Origin: Citrobacter freundii
Lineage (GTDB): Bacteria > Pseudomonadota > Gammaproteobacteria > Enterobacterales > Enterobacteriaceae
Reading direction: 5' to 3'
DNA: 64,000 nucleotides
Assembly (NCBI RefSeq): GCF_011077955.1
Contig: NZ_JAALBX010000009.1
Coordinates: 62,001 to 126,000 of the forward strand
Below are positions 43,379 to 53,197 of this stretch, piece by piece (positions within the stretch are counted from its first letter, which is position 1; every line of letters begins with the position of its first letter). A program made the translations under genes and the position numbers. Below the pieces are notes generated by a model. It saw only the letters and a program-made list of their open reading frames with translations, was not told the origin of the DNA and searched no databases.

Positions 43379-44242
43379 ATGCAAAAGATTTTAGGTTTAC
43401 TGTTTGTGTTACTCTGCGTGTTCGGTGGTTATTTCGAAGCGGGCGGACAATTAATTGCCATCTGGCAACCGGCGGAAATCATTATTATTCTGGGCGCGGG
43501 TTTAGGCGCCATGGTTATCGGCAACCCGATGCATGTATTAAAAGAAATCCTGCATCAAATTAAAGGGGTAATCGGCAAGAAAAAAATGGGTTCGGAATTC
43601 CAGCGCCAGTTATTAATGTGCCTGTATGAACTGCTTGAAACAGTCCAGAGCGGCGGTATGCGCGTATTGGATCAACACACCGAACAGCCCGAAGAGAGCA
43701 CCATTTTCCAGAAATACCCGCTGGTTCTGACCGAGAAGCGTCTGGTGACGTTTATTGCGGATAACTTTCGCCTGATGGCCATGGGTAAGATTGATGCCCA
43801 TGAACTTGAAGGGATCCTCGATCAGGAACTGGAAGCCACCGAAGAAGAGTTGATGACCCCGTCCCGTTCATTACAGCGCACTGCGGAAGCCATGCCGGGG
43901 TTTGGTATTTGCGCGGCGGTACTGGGAATTATCATCACCATGCAATCCATCGACGGTTCCATTGCCCTGATTGGCCTAAAAGTGGCTGCCGCGCTGGTGG
44001 GAACCTTCCTTGGGGTATTTATCTGTTACTGCTTTATGGATCCTCTTGCAAACGCCATGGAACAGCAGGCGCGCGCCGAACATTCCCTGCTTGAGTGCGT
44101 CCGTACCGTGCTGGTAGCCCAGGCCGGCGGCAAACCCACGCTGCTTGCGGTTGATGCCGGACGTAAACTGCTGCACCTTGCCTCTAAACCCACGTTTGCC
44201 AACCTGGATGCCTGGGTTAACGCCATGACGGAGGAAGAATGA
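43379..44242 (+). CDS. lafT: Flag-2 stator protein LafT (MotA family)
   Basis: A 287-residue MotA homologue with four membrane segments (about 4-22, 30-51, 176-195 and 202-222). The cytoplasmic loop contains the charged region LVTFIADNFRLMAMGKIDAHELEGILDQELE, and conserved prolines lie in AMPGFGICAAVLGIIITM and CYCFMDPLAN. It resembles proton-type MotA rather than sodium-type PomA in length. Overlaps lafU by four bases (ATGA). Confidence 0.93.
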   Translation: MQKILGLLFVLLCVFGGYFEAGGQLIAIWQPAEIIIILGAGLGAMVIGNPMHVLKEILHQIKGVIGKKKMGSEFQRQLLMCLYELLETVQSGGMRVLDQHTEQPEESTIFQKYPLVLTEKRLVTFIADNFRLMAMGKIDAHELEGILDQELEATEEELMTPSRSLQRTAEAMPGFGICAAVLGIIITMQSIDGSIALIGLKVAAALVGTFLGVFICYCFMDPLANAMEQQARAEHSLLECVRTVLVAQAGGKPTLLAVDAGRKLLHLASKPTFANLDAWVNAMTEEE

Positions 44243-45249
44243 GTCCTTCACGAAACGCCAATCGTCGCGAACGCGGTAAAAAGGGCGCGACTATCATCCG
44301 CCGTTCCATCAAAAAAGGTCACGGCGGTCACCATGGCGGCGCATGGAAAGTGGCTTTCGCCGACTTTACTCTGGCGATGATGGCCCTGTTTATGACGCTG
44401 TGGATAGTCAACAGCGTCAGCGAAAAAGACCGCAAGAACATTGTTGCCGCGCTCCATGAAGAGTCCATCTTCAATGGCAATGGCGTCATGCCGCTAAATA
44501 ACCTCGGCAAAATGGCGGTGCTGGAAAGCGGTACGCGCGGCGAAACGCGCTCAACCAGCGTTAAAGCTCCGCCGACGACGCTTGCCGAAACCGCGAAAGC
44601 CGTGTCTGAGGCCAGCGTTGATAAAGCGCAAGTGTTACGGGCGAAACAAGCCAATGACCGGCGTCTGGCGCTCAAAGAGAAATCGGTACGTGAGCTGGGC
44701 GAACTGGCGACCGTGATTAATACCATTGCGGAAAAAAGCCATATGCAAAGCAATATGGAAATGGAGATTGTGCCGCAGGGGCTGCGCATTTTGATCAAAG
44801 ACGATCAGAACCGCAATATGTTCGAACGCGGCAGCGCGAAGATCACACCGTTTTTCAAAAAGCTGCTGGTGGAACTGGCGCCGGTATTCGATTCGCTGGA
44901 CAACAAACTGATTATTAGCGGGCATACCGATGCGCTGCAGTACAAAGAGGGGGACAAATATAACAACTGGAATCTTTCCGGCGATCGGGCGTTATCTGCG
45001 CGTCGCGTACTGGAACAAGCCGGTATGCCGGTAGATAAAGTGATGCAGGTTAGCGCCATGTCCGATCGGATGCTGTTAAACGAAGGCGATCCCAACAGCG
45101 CCGAGAATCGCCGCATCGAAATTATGATCCTGACCAAATCGGCGTCCGATACGCTTTATCAGTTCTTCGGTGAAAAGGGTGAAAAAGTGGTGAAACCTGC
45201 GGTTAAGCGAGTTGAGGAGCAGGTTCACGCTACGGCGAGTTCTCGCTAA
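44239..45249 (+). CDS. lafU: Flag-2 stator protein LafU (MotB family)
   Basis: A 336-residue MotB homologue. Basic N-terminus, a single membrane helix with the ion-carrying Asp42 (AFADFTLAMMALFMTLWIVNS), a plug/linker, and a C-terminal OmpA-like peptidoglycan-binding domain (LIISGHTDALQYKEGDKYNNWNLSGDRALSARRVLEQAG, NRRIEIMIL). It anchors LafT stators to the wall. E. coli K-12 keeps only a truncated copy (mbhA/lafU). This one is full length and is the last flagellar gene. Confidence 0.93.
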   Translation: MSPSRNANRRERGKKGATIIRRSIKKGHGGHHGGAWKVAFADFTLAMMALFMTLWIVNSVSEKDRKNIVAALHEESIFNGNGVMPLNNLGKMAVLESGTRGETRSTSVKAPPTTLAETAKAVSEASVDKAQVLRAKQANDRRLALKEKSVRELGELATVINTIAEKSHMQSNMEMEIVPQGLRILIKDDQNRNMFERGSAKITPFFKKLLVELAPVFDSLDNKLIISGHTDALQYKEGDKYNNWNLSGDRALSARRVLEQAGMPVDKVMQVSAMSDRMLLNEGDPNSAENRRIEIMILTKSASDTLYQFFGEKGEKVVKPAVKRVEEQVHATASSR

Positions 45250-45577
45250 ACGAGGTAAGGCGGCAATTCACGCGTGACGCCAGCAAACCAGTTCGTTCTT
45301 TTTTGTAGCGCTTTTATGCAGGACGTTGCCGGTGACATGAGCAACTGCCGCGCCGTAAAACGAACGCACACCGGCGCGAACGGGTGACGTCGTCCGATTC
45401 ACGGAAAACGCAACGCAATAAAAATAAAACACAGTTCCGAAAATTCGAGACATGGATTCCAGAGATGGAAACTGACGGTTGCTAAGTGGGGGTCCACTCA
45501 TACACTTTTTAAAGCAAGTGATAACAACAATGTTGATCCCCTCTTCCCCTATGACCGTTTATCCAGGAGTCAAGAAG
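45250..45577. other. Right boundary of the Flag-2 cluster, no gene seen
   Basis: About 330 bases between lafU and the aldolase gene. There is no convincing lafU terminator, tRNA or direct repeat. The last 60 bases hold the aldolase leader with AGGAG at 45565-45569. Some upstream in-frame ATGs exist but are poorly placed. Confidence 0.5.
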
Positions 45578-46483
45578 ATGAGTACCCCATTATTTCAAGG
45601 CGTTATTCCCCCGGTTGCGACACTTTTTGACGATAACGGGCGTTTCTCCCCCACGGAACAAGGCCGGTTGATTGAGCGCCTTGTCGCCAGTGACGTTGAC
45701 GGTTTGTTTTTCCTGGGCAGCGCCGGCGAGTTTGCCCATATGTCTGATGCGCTGCGTCTTGAGATTGCGGAGTGTTGTATCAGGCAGGTGGCTGGCCGCA
45801 AACCGGTGCTCATTGGCATCGGGCATTCCGGCACGCAACAGGCGATAGATCTGGGATTACATGCCAGCCGGTGCGGTGCCGACGGCGTAGTGGCGATCAA
45901 TCCGTTTTATAACCCTCTGAGCGAAAGTAACTTGCTCACGCACTTTCAGCGGCTGAGTGAAGCGTTGCCGCTACCGGTGATGCTGTATAATTTCCCGGCC
46001 CTGACCGGGCAGTCCCTGCCGGTATCGGTGATTGTTGAACTGGCGAAAACCTGCCCGAATATTGTAGGCCTGAAAGATACCGTCGATACGCTGTCGCACA
46101 TCCGCGAAACCCTGGCGGCAGTAAAACCGGTACGTCCGGATTTCGCGGTTTTTGCCGGTTATGATGAGTACCTGTTCGGCACGCTAATTCTGGGCGGCGA
46201 CGGCTGTATTCCCGCGAGTGCTAACTTCGCGCCGGAACTGACCTGCGGCATTCTCGATGCCTTTCGCAGGCAGGATTACGCAACGGCTGTGGCGCTCCAG
46301 CAGCGTCTGTCGCTCATCCCGCCGCTCTATAGTATCGATCTGCCGTTCTACAACGCCATTAAATACGCGCTGCAACTTACCGGGCTGGATATTTCCTGCA
46401 ACAGCCTGCCGCCCGCCTCACCGCTTACCGATGCGATGAAAACGCAAATTCACGGTATTTTGCAACAAAGCGGCGTGATTTAA
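45578..46483 (+). CDS. YagE/YjhH-like aldolase of the DapA/NanA family
   Basis: A 301-residue class I aldolase. It has the TIM-barrel family signatures: GLFFLGSAGEFAHM near 42-55, AINPFYNPLSESNLLTHF near 106-123, VMLYNFPALTG with the catalytic Tyr137, and NIVGLKDT with the Schiff-base Lys166. The sequence follows E. coli YagE (2-keto-3-deoxygluconate aldolase) far more closely than DapA, as in PALTGQ, FAGYDEYLFGTLILGGDG and LPPASPL. Start chosen at 45578 behind AGGAG. No partner sugar-acid dehydratase or transporter is next to it. It separates lafU from cobT and is probably unrelated to motility. Confidence 0.8.
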   Translation: MSTPLFQGVIPPVATLFDDNGRFSPTEQGRLIERLVASDVDGLFFLGSAGEFAHMSDALRLEIAECCIRQVAGRKPVLIGIGHSGTQQAIDLGLHASRCGADGVVAINPFYNPLSESNLLTHFQRLSEALPLPVMLYNFPALTGQSLPVSVIVELAKTCPNIVGLKDTVDTLSHIRETLAAVKPVRPDFAVFAGYDEYLFGTLILGGDGCIPASANFAPELTCGILDAFRRQDYATAVALQQRLSLIPPLYSIDLPFYNAIKYALQLTGLDISCNSLPPASPLTDAMKTQIHGILQQSGVI

Positions 46484-46489
46484 CGCAAA

Positions 46490-46511
46490 ACCGCCGTCTG
46501 CTGACGGCGGT
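46490..46511. terminator. Weak terminator after the aldolase gene
   Basis: Arms ACCGCCGTC (46490-46498) and GACGGCGGT (46503-46511) with a 4-nt loop. GC-rich stem but no long T-run. Lies between the convergent aldolase and cobT genes. Confidence 0.6.
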
Positions 46512-46581
46512 CTATGTCGAATGCGCATAGCCCTGTTGCACCTCGTCCGGCAGACGTGAGCACCTGAAGAGCTAAGCTGAC

Positions 46582-47628
46582 TTACAGCGTAATGTCGCAG
46601 TCGGCAAGGCTGCCCATTTCGTGATAAATAGCACAGGCGGCATCCACCAAATGCATCGCAAGCGCCGCGCCGCTGCCTTCTCCAAGGCGCATATCCATAT
46701 TCAGATACGGCTTAAGTCCAAGTGCGTTTAACGCAATGGTCGCGCCTTTTTCTGCCGAGAAATGCGACGGAATAAGATAAGGCTTCACTGCCGGTGCGAT
46801 ACGGCACGCTGCCAGCGCGGCCGCATAAGAGAGAAATCCGTCCAGCACCACGGGCAAACCACAGCGCGCCGCCCCAAGGATGACGCCGGTCATTCCCAGC
46901 AGATCATAGCCCCCCACTTTTGCGAGCACGTCTACTCCGTTACGGGCATCAGGCTGATTGACCGCAATAGCCTGACGGACGACAGCAATTTTATGGGCGA
47001 TCTTGTCCTGCGGGAAATTCGCCCCAAGGCCGACCACTTCTTCGGGTGCCGCGTCGGCCAGTACGCTTACCATGGCCGCGGCTGGCGTGGTATTCGCCAT
47101 CCCCAGTTCGCCTACCCCAAATACCTTTACGCCCCGCGCTGCCAGCTCACCGGTATAAGCAATTACATCGACCAGCAATGCCTGCGCGACCGGCGTCGAC
47201 ATCGCCGGTTCCCGGGCGATATTGCCGCTGCCACGCGCTACTTTCAGGGTAAAAATCCCTGGCAGCGGATCGCTGTCGATGCCTATATCAACGACATGCA
47301 CCTCTGCGCCCGCCTGCTTCGCCAGTACACAGACGCCGGTATTGTTGCGAAGCATATTCATTGTCTGAATGGCAGTAACTACTTTTGGCGAAATAGTGAC
47401 GTGTTCATCGTAAACACCGTGATCGGCGCACATAACGATAATTGCTTTGTTATCAGCCTGAGGTTGACCACGAAAGCCCGGCATTCCTGCCAGCTGTACC
47501 GCAAGGCTTTCAAGGCGGCCCAGGCTTCCTGGCGGCTTTAACAGACCATCGAGATGCGTTTGTGCCGCGCTCATAGCATGAGCGTCAAGCGGTGGGATGG
47601 TATCAATCAGGGAAGAGAGTGTGTGCAT
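46582..47628 (-). CDS. cobT: CobT, DMB phosphoribosyltransferase
   Basis: A 348-residue enzyme of the late cobalamin pathway. It joins dimethylbenzimidazole to nicotinate mononucleotide to give alpha-ribazole phosphate. Conserved blocks: [58 protein letters not shown], and the C-terminal [12 protein letters not shown] containing the catalytic glutamate. Last gene of cbiB-cobS-cobT. Confidence 0.95.
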   Translation of the reverse strand: MHTLSSLIDTIPPLDAHAMSAAQTHLDGLLKPPGSLGRLESLAVQLAGMPGFRGQPQADNKAIIVMCADHGVYDEHVTISPKVVTAIQTMNMLRNNTGVCVLAKQAGAEVHVVDIGIDSDPLPGIFTLKVARGSGNIAREPAMSTPVAQALLVDVIAYTGELAARGVKVFGVGELGMANTTPAAAMVSVLADAAPEEVVGLGANFPQDKIAHKIAVVRQAIAVNQPDARNGVDVLAKVGGYDLLGMTGVILGAARCGLPVVLDGFLSYAAALAACRIAPAVKPYLIPSHFSAEKGATIALNALGLKPYLNMDMRLGEGSGAALAMHLVDAACAIYHEMGSLADCDITL

Positions 47629-47639
47629 CGTTATTCTCG

Positions 47640-48380
47640 TTATAAAAGCGCAAGAAGAAATATCACTTCGCCAAGTTCAATGGCCGCACCCAGCGTGTCA
47701 CCGGTTTGGCCGCGTAAGGTGCGGCGGATAGCGTGACCTATCAACGCAATCGCAAGCGTTGTGATAAACCAGGCCAGTAACCCGGCGCCAGGTAACAACA
47801 GAAAACAAAGAACCGCGCCGGTAAGGAGGGTAATTACGGTCTGGCTAAGGCTGATTTTGCCAATAAAAATATTGCCCAGTCCGTTGTCCCGGGCGTAGCG
47901 CTGCCGATACATTAATAGCACTACCGCGCTGCGGCCCACCACGCTTGCCAGAATCAGAACCGGCCACATCGAAACGCCACGCACCGCCAGCTCGTTGACC
48001 ACCAGCACTTTCGCCACCAGAACGAAAATCAGCCCCAGGCCGCCATGCGTACCGAGACGGCTGTCGCGCATGATGTCCAACATTTTTTCGCGGGTACGCG
48101 CGGAAAACAGGCCGTCGCAGGTGTCCGCCAGGCCATCAAGATGAAAGCCGCCGGTCAACAGCGCTAATGCCAGCACGTAAAACAGCGCGGCGAGCGGTGT
48201 GCCGCACCAGGGCGCGAGAAACACAAACACGGCGGCAGCAATGGCCCCAAGCACCATTCCCACCCACGGGAAGACGACAATACCCCGCGAGTACTGGTCG
48301 ACTTCAAGCCCCTGCGACCAGCGGTAAGGCACCGGCACTCGACTCATAAACGCGAGAGTGGCAAAAAAAGTCCGTAGCAT
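47640..48380 (-). CDS. cobS: CobS, cobalamin synthase
   Basis: A 246-residue, multi-pass inner-membrane enzyme that joins adenosylcobinamide-GDP and alpha-ribazole. Motifs include [11 protein letters not shown] at the N-terminus and the metal-binding [48 protein letters not shown] ribosome site before the ATG. Eleven bases separate it from cobT. Confidence 0.95.
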   Translation of the reverse strand: MLRTFFATLAFMSRVPVPYRWSQGLEVDQYSRGIVVFPWVGMVLGAIAAAVFVFLAPWCGTPLAALFYVLALALLTGGFHLDGLADTCDGLFSARTREKMLDIMRDSRLGTHGGLGLIFVLVAKVLVVNELAVRGVSMWPVLILASVVGRSAVVLLMYRQRYARDNGLGNIFIGKISLSQTVITLLTGAVLCFLLLPGAGLLAWFITTLAIALIGHAIRRTLRGQTGDTLGAAIELGEVIFLLALL

Positions 48381-48403
48381 CGGTTCTCCCTAAACCTCAG
48401 ACA

Positions 48404-49351
48404 TCAAAACATGAGATATAACAGGCTAAACAACGTCAGCGCCAGTAGCGACGCCACATTCATCAGCCGAATCGTCGCAGGAATGTCATCGACGCTCACC
48501 TCGCGTGTCGCCTCGCCAATCCAGGGTTTCTCCACCCGCTCGCCAAAATAATCGTTCGGGCCACCAAGCCGGATGCCGAGCGCCCCTGCAACGGCAGCTT
48601 CCGGCCAGGCGCAGTTCGGGCTGCTGTGGTTGTGGCGATCGCGCCAGCCAATACGCAGCGCCGATGCGGCATCGTAACCGCAAATTTTTGCCGCCAGCGC
48701 CAGCAGGAGCAAACTTAAGCGTGCCGGAATGAAGTTTGCGACATCATCAAGGCGAGCCGAAACCATACCAATCGCGCGGTATTTCTCATGTTTATAACCG
48801 ACCATTGAATCGAGGGTATTGACCGCTTTGTAGGCCATCGCCAGCGGCGCGCCGCCGAGCAGCAGAAAAAACAGCGGCGCTATCACGCCATCTACCGTAT
48901 TTTCGGCCACCGTTTCCACCACCGCACGGGTGATTTGCGGCGCTTGAAGCTGACGGGTGTCGCGCCCGACAATCCAGGAGAGTTTTTCGCGGCTTGCGGG
49001 TATATCCCCTGCGCGAAGCGGCGTTTCCACTTCCCGGGCCGCATCGCCAAGGCTGCGCCCGGCAAGCACGGTGTAAATCATCCAGATTTCGACGGCGATG
49101 CCAAGCCAGGCGTGGAGCCGGTACGCCAGCATCATGATGCCCGCACTCAGCGCCCAGGTCGCGCCCACCACTATAATCCACATCACCGCACCGCCAAGTT
49201 TTAGGGTGCTGTCGTGGTGGCACACCGCGCGAACGAGGCGTTGAATCCGATTAATCAGATGACCAATAACGCGCACAGGATGCGGCCAGTGCTGCGGATC
49301 GCCAAGCCAGCAATCAAGCAGGAAGGCTGCCCACCAGATGAAAAGCGTCAT
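48404..49351 (-). CDS. cbiB: CbiB, adenosylcobinamide-phosphate synthase
   Basis: A 315-residue membrane protein of CbiB/CobD length that attaches (R)-1-amino-2-propanol phosphate to adenosylcobyric acid. Motifs: [20 protein letters not shown] near the start, [43 protein letters not shown], and [23 protein letters not shown] (the last written here from [20 protein letters not shown]). In E. coli and Salmonella the slot before cobS is held by cobU. Here it is held by cbiB and no cobU is present in the window. No cobalamin riboswitch is visible in the 170 bases upstream. Confidence 0.93.
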   Translation of the reverse strand: [315 protein letters not shown]

Positions 49352-49520
49352 CAGGATGCCCCGTCGCGCAACAGTGAGATAAAAAAGATGAGATTAGGTA
49401 ACACAGTGAGGAGAAACAATCCGTAACGTTAAAGCGGGAGCAGACAGCCTCCCGTCAGGCACCGTCAGAACGACAAAAGCGGCGAGAGCCAAATGAATCG
49501 CTCTGCGCCGCCTCGCTAAA

Positions 49521-49853
49521 TCACTCTTTAACGTCGGTCGCTTTAAGCTCGCCCATCATTTTCAATTTCTTGGAGATGTCGCGACGCTCTTTAGACAGTT
49601 CCGCATTTTTGATGATGTAATCATCCACGCGGTCTTCGTAGTCGGTTTTCATGCTGGCGATGATGCCCTGAATAGCTTCAACGCTCATGCCCGGCTTGAT
49701 GTAATCGCTCAGGTTGTCGAGCAGCAGTACACGTTTTTGGTTGTCACGGATCTTCTTCTCTACATCCTGAATTTCGCGTTGCAGTTTGTTTTTACGGCGA
49801 AACAAACGCACGAATTCCAGCACGTCCTGGAATGAAGGTTTACCATTTTCCAT
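49521..49853 (-). CDS. yeeX: YeeX, DUF496 coiled-coil protein
   Basis: A 110-residue, highly charged helical protein: [41 protein letters not shown], then [18 protein letters not shown]. Matches the conserved enterobacterial YeeX (109 residues in E. coli). No enzymatic role is known. Start at 49851-49853 (MENGKPSF) is preceded by GGAGTG. An upstream in-frame ATG would add 22 non-conserved residues. A GC-rich hairpin (49479-49511) follows the stop. Confidence 0.93.
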   Translation of the reverse strand: MENGKPSFQDVLEFVRLFRRKNKLQREIQDVEKKIRDNQKRVLLLDNLSDYIKPGMSVEAIQGIIASMKTDYEDRVDDYIIKNAELSKERRDISKKLKMMGELKATDVKE

Positions 49854-50016
49854 ATTTACACTCCTGATAATTGAGACTCTGATTCGTTCACAATCCGCTG
49901 CGTCAAACATACCCGGCAATGGCAGCGTATGACAATGGTTATTACCCTACCCTAATCATACGCTGAAATCCTGCTGAATCGAAACCAGCAATAGATAGTA
50001 CGGCTCTGTATGGCTT

Positions 50017-51075
50017 TTATTTACGCAATGCCCGGCCCGTCAGTTGCGATAATAGCTCCAGTTGACGCGCCAGTTCCAGGCTCAGCCATACATAACCATG
50101 AATAGAGGTTTCATGCAGCGCGCCGCCATCAGACGCAGGCATGATCTGACGCAGTTCGCCGATGATTTCTGTAAGCCTTGCGCTGTGCGCTTTGGCGGGG
50201 GACGAATTCCCCTCATACAGTGCGCGCGAAATGGCTTCCAGGGTGCGGTGCGTCATCTGTTGCGTTTCTCGCAGCGTATGCGCGTTTATCATCACAAAAT
50301 GGCTTTCTCGCGTCGCCCAGTAGGCGTTCAGTTGCAGCTCCAGCGTACAAACCATATTGCGACTGACGGTCTGGATGGCTTCAAAAAGTGATTTCTGAAT
50401 ACGCGTTTCTTTGCTGGCGGGCACAATGAGCGAGCGCAGTTTCACCACATCACTGAGTATTTTATGCAGTGATTTATCAAGCCGAGGACGCTCCACCAGG
50501 TTTGGTGAAAACCCAGCCTGAGACAGACGCGCGAAAGCGTGCACAAAGCTTGCCATCTGAATGCGCCAGAGAATAAACGCGCGCTGCGGATAAATACTGG
50601 TAAACAGCATCGCTAACAGCGAACCCAGGATCACATCGCCGCTGCGCCACAAGGCGATTTGCATATCTCCTACCGGCGCGCCCACCACCACCGAAAGCGT
50701 GATACCGATAAGCAATGCCTGATAAGGGCGTTTGCCAAGGGTCAGATAGCCGCACATAAACATTGCCAGCGCACACCAAAGCAACATCACCGGTAGCGAT
50801 ATCAGCTCAAGCTTCAGGGCAATCAGGCCGATGGACGCGCCGAAAATCGTCCCACCGATACGTTCAAAGGCGCGTGGTACCACGTTACCCCAAAACGAAA
50901 TCGGCCCCATGACCACCACCAGGGTAATCAACGGCCAGGTCCCTTCCGGCACCTTGAGCAGACGGACCAGTAAAAACGTCAGCGTAAAAGCCAGCGCGAT
51001 ACGTACGCCATGCACCAGACGATAATGACGGTAGAGCCGGATTTCAAAAGGGCTTAGTGATTTGTCAGGGCGCAC
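50017..51075 (-). CDS. yeeA: YeeA, FUSC-family inner-membrane protein
   Basis: A 352-residue protein. The first half carries about six membrane segments (VRIALAFTLTFLLVRLL, WPLITLVVVMGPISFWGNVVPRAFERIGGTIFGASIGLIAL and on) with the FUSC pattern of aromatic-acid-exporter-like proteins. The second half is a cytoplasmic helical domain. Same position and length as E. coli YeeA. Transported substrate unknown. Confidence 0.92.
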   Translation of the reverse strand: MRPDKSLSPFEIRLYRHYRLVHGVRIALAFTLTFLLVRLLKVPEGTWPLITLVVVMGPISFWGNVVPRAFERIGGTIFGASIGLIALKLELISLPVMLLWCALAMFMCGYLTLGKRPYQALLIGITLSVVVGAPVGDMQIALWRSGDVILGSLLAMLFTSIYPQRAFILWRIQMASFVHAFARLSQAGFSPNLVERPRLDKSLHKILSDVVKLRSLIVPASKETRIQKSLFEAIQTVSRNMVCTLELQLNAYWATRESHFVMINAHTLRETQQMTHRTLEAISRALYEGNSSPAKAHSARLTEIIGELRQIMPASDGGALHETSIHGYVWLSLELARQLELLSQLTGRALRK

Positions 51076-51200
51076 GCCGGTTCTCCACGTGAAAAAGCGC
51101 GTATTTTACCGGGATCGCACCCGCAGACGTCAATATCACGCTCACCCCTTTACGACGGCTCCCCGAGCACGCCTCACCCGTTCTGGCAAAGCGCGACGGG

Positions 51201-51674
51201 TTATTCGTATTTTGGCTCAACAGGAACGAACATAGTGATGTCCCAGTACCCGTCTTTTGCTCCATCGTTCAGATAGATTTCAAAGCAGGGTTTAGGGGCT
51301 ATCTGATAACGGCTGTCTTCCAGAAGACTATTAAAAAATAGCCGCCAGGGCGTTTCAAAATCATGCTGTTCAACGCGCGCTTGTGCGACGGCATACTGCC
51401 CGCCTGCGACCTCGGTTCTCATCACGCCTTCGCTGTTGGCCGGCAGTACAAAATCTTCTGGCACGCACACCGCCGTCGCGCAACGGAGCGTCTCGGCAGG
51501 CACGATGTCCGGGTTATCGTAATAAACGGCGATCCATTCCAGAGGCTGGATTTGATTGCCGTCGACCCACATCACCAGTTGTTCAAACCCCTTCGGCACA
51601 GTTTGATCCCATGGGCCGACGAGATGAAACCCGGCAATGCGACGGGTTTCGGCTTGTTGAATTTGATAATCCAT
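51201..51674 (-). CDS. sbmC: SbmC (GyrI), DNA gyrase inhibitor
   Basis: A 157-residue GyrI-like protein, exactly the E. coli length. It begins [36 protein letters not shown] and ends [14 protein letters not shown]. It protects cells from gyrase poisons such as microcin B17. Start 51672-51674 behind GAGGAA. An upstream ATG five codons earlier is less likely. A LexA box lies 23 bases before the start, so the gene is SOS-induced as in E. coli. Confidence 0.95.
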   Translation of the reverse strand: MDYQIQQAETRRIAGFHLVGPWDQTVPKGFEQLVMWVDGNQIQPLEWIAVYYDNPDIVPAETLRCATAVCVPEDFVLPANSEGVMRTEVAGGQYAVAQARVEQHDFETPWRLFFNSLLEDSRYQIAPKPCFEIYLNDGAKDGYWDITMFVPVEPKYE

Positions 51675-51696
51675 GATGGTTCCTCGCAACGTAAGT

Positions 51697-51712
51697 CTGT
51701 ATATAAAAACAG
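51697..51712. promoter_or_regulatory. LexA operator of sbmC
   Basis: CTGTATATAAAAACAG is a perfect CTGT-N8-ACAG SOS box with an AT-rich core, immediately upstream of sbmC. Confidence 0.92.
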
Positions 51713-51820
51713 TATTATAGGTTGTGCGCCTGCCTTCAACAGCATAGATTGCTTATTTTGCGAGCGCACTCGTATAAAAGGATTTTCCTTACGTGCGCGG
51801 TGTAACCCGGTGTTACGCCG

Positions 51821-52990
51821 TTAAAATTCATGATGGATATAGTCGCTCAGGCGCGAGAACAGGCCGCCTTTTTTCACCGCCTTGAGGGTGACCAACGGCC
51901 AGTGCGCCACCAGTTTATCTTTGTCGTACAGCTCAATTTCCCCGACCCGCTGCTGTGCGGCCAACGGCGCCTCCAGCTCTGGCTTATCGAGCACGTATTT
52001 GGCTTTGATATTTGCCACTTCCGACTTCGGCAAGCTGAGCCAGAAATCACGATCGGTTCCCACATCAACGTTTTCGCTGTCGCCGTACCAGACACGCTCG
52101 GAACCTACTTTTTTGCCTTTATGGAGGATCTGCACGGTATCAAATTGCTTTTGTCCCCAGAGCAGCAGTTTGCGAGCCTGCTCCTCACGGCCTTTCGGGC
52201 TTTGCGCGCCCATTACCACCGCAATTAACCGGCGCTGTCCGTCCACGCTTGAGGCTATCAAATTAAACCCGGCCCCAGAGGTATGCCCGGTTTTCAGGCC
52301 GTCTACGTTAAGCGTTTTATCCCACAGCAGGCCGTTACGGTTTTGCTGAGTGATACCGTTCCACGTCAGGCTGCGCTCGCTATACATATGATAAAAATCA
52401 GGCTCGCCATGGATAATGGCGCGCGACAGCACCGCCAAATCCCACGCGGAACTGTGTTGGCCTGGCGCATCCAGGCCGTGAACGGTTTCGAAATGGGTGT
52501 CGTGCAGGCCGAGTTTTTGCGCGTAGTCATTCATCATTCTGACGAATGGCGCTTCGCCGCCTGCGATATAATCCGCGAGCGCCACGCAGGCATCATTGCC
52601 TGAATCAACAATCAGCCCGCGGCTTAGGTCGTGCACCGTTACGCGATCCCCGGCTTTCAAAAACATCAGCGAAGAGCCAGCAAACACGGGGTTGCCATAG
52701 GCCGAGGCGTCAGCGCCAACGGTCACGACATCATCCGGCGTGATACGACGGCTGTCGATGGCGCGATCCACCACATAGCCTGTCATCAGTTTTGTCAGAC
52801 TCGCCGGGTTGCGTTGCTGATGCTCATTACCCGCCGTCAACACCTGGCCTGTGGTGTAATCCATTAACACCCACGCCCCCGCGTCAATGTCAGGCGCGAC
52901 GGGGGTAAAGGCGAAACTGGGCTCTGCGTGGGCGAGTGAAGACACAAAAGTGAGCAAAGAAGCGGCGATCAGGCGGGTTTTCAACAGCAT
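51821..52990 (-). CDS. dacD: DacD, D-alanyl-D-alanine carboxypeptidase (PBP6b)
   Basis: A 389-residue low-molecular-mass penicillin-binding protein. Signal peptide 1-22 (ending AHA). Active-site motifs: SLTK at 64-67, SGN at 130-132, KTG at 233-235. A C-terminal beta domain follows, with a final amphipathic helix (GGLFSRLSDYIHHEF) that docks on the inner membrane. It trims the terminal D-Ala from peptidoglycan stems. Divergent from sbcB. Confidence 0.95.
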   Translation of the reverse strand: MLLKTRLIAASLLTFVSSLAHAEPSFAFTPVAPDIDAGAWVLMDYTTGQVLTAGNEHQQRNPASLTKLMTGYVVDRAIDSRRITPDDVVTVGADASAYGNPVFAGSSLMFLKAGDRVTVHDLSRGLIVDSGNDACVALADYIAGGEAPFVRMMNDYAQKLGLHDTHFETVHGLDAPGQHSSAWDLAVLSRAIIHGEPDFYHMYSERSLTWNGITQQNRNGLLWDKTLNVDGLKTGHTSGAGFNLIASSVDGQRRLIAVVMGAQSPKGREEQARKLLLWGQKQFDTVQILHKGKKVGSERVWYGDSENVDVGTDRDFWLSLPKSEVANIKAKYVLDKPELEAPLAAQQRVGEIELYDKDKLVAHWPLVTLKAVKKGGLFSRLSDYIHHEF

Positions 52991-53197
52991 ATCCTCGTTG
53001 TTATAAGTTAATCCGCGCCTGTTTTACGGAACTTCCGATGTAAACGCATGTACAAATTGCAAAAAAGTATGACAACTAGCACATTTTTAAGAGCCTGACA
53101 GGTGTAGCACCGTGAAAATCCGCCGTGATTTTCTTCTGCATCCGCGGTCGATGGTTTACCATTAACGCCAGTTTTGACCCCTTCAGGATGGTGACCG

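Noticed and set aside
46762-47541. 259-codon plus-strand open frame opposite cobT
   Set aside because: Lies wholly antisense to cobT and has no family features.
49352-49520. Possible cobalamin riboswitch before cbiB
   Set aside because: The region is too short. I could not find a B12-box-like sequence with the right surroundings, only GC-rich hairpins.
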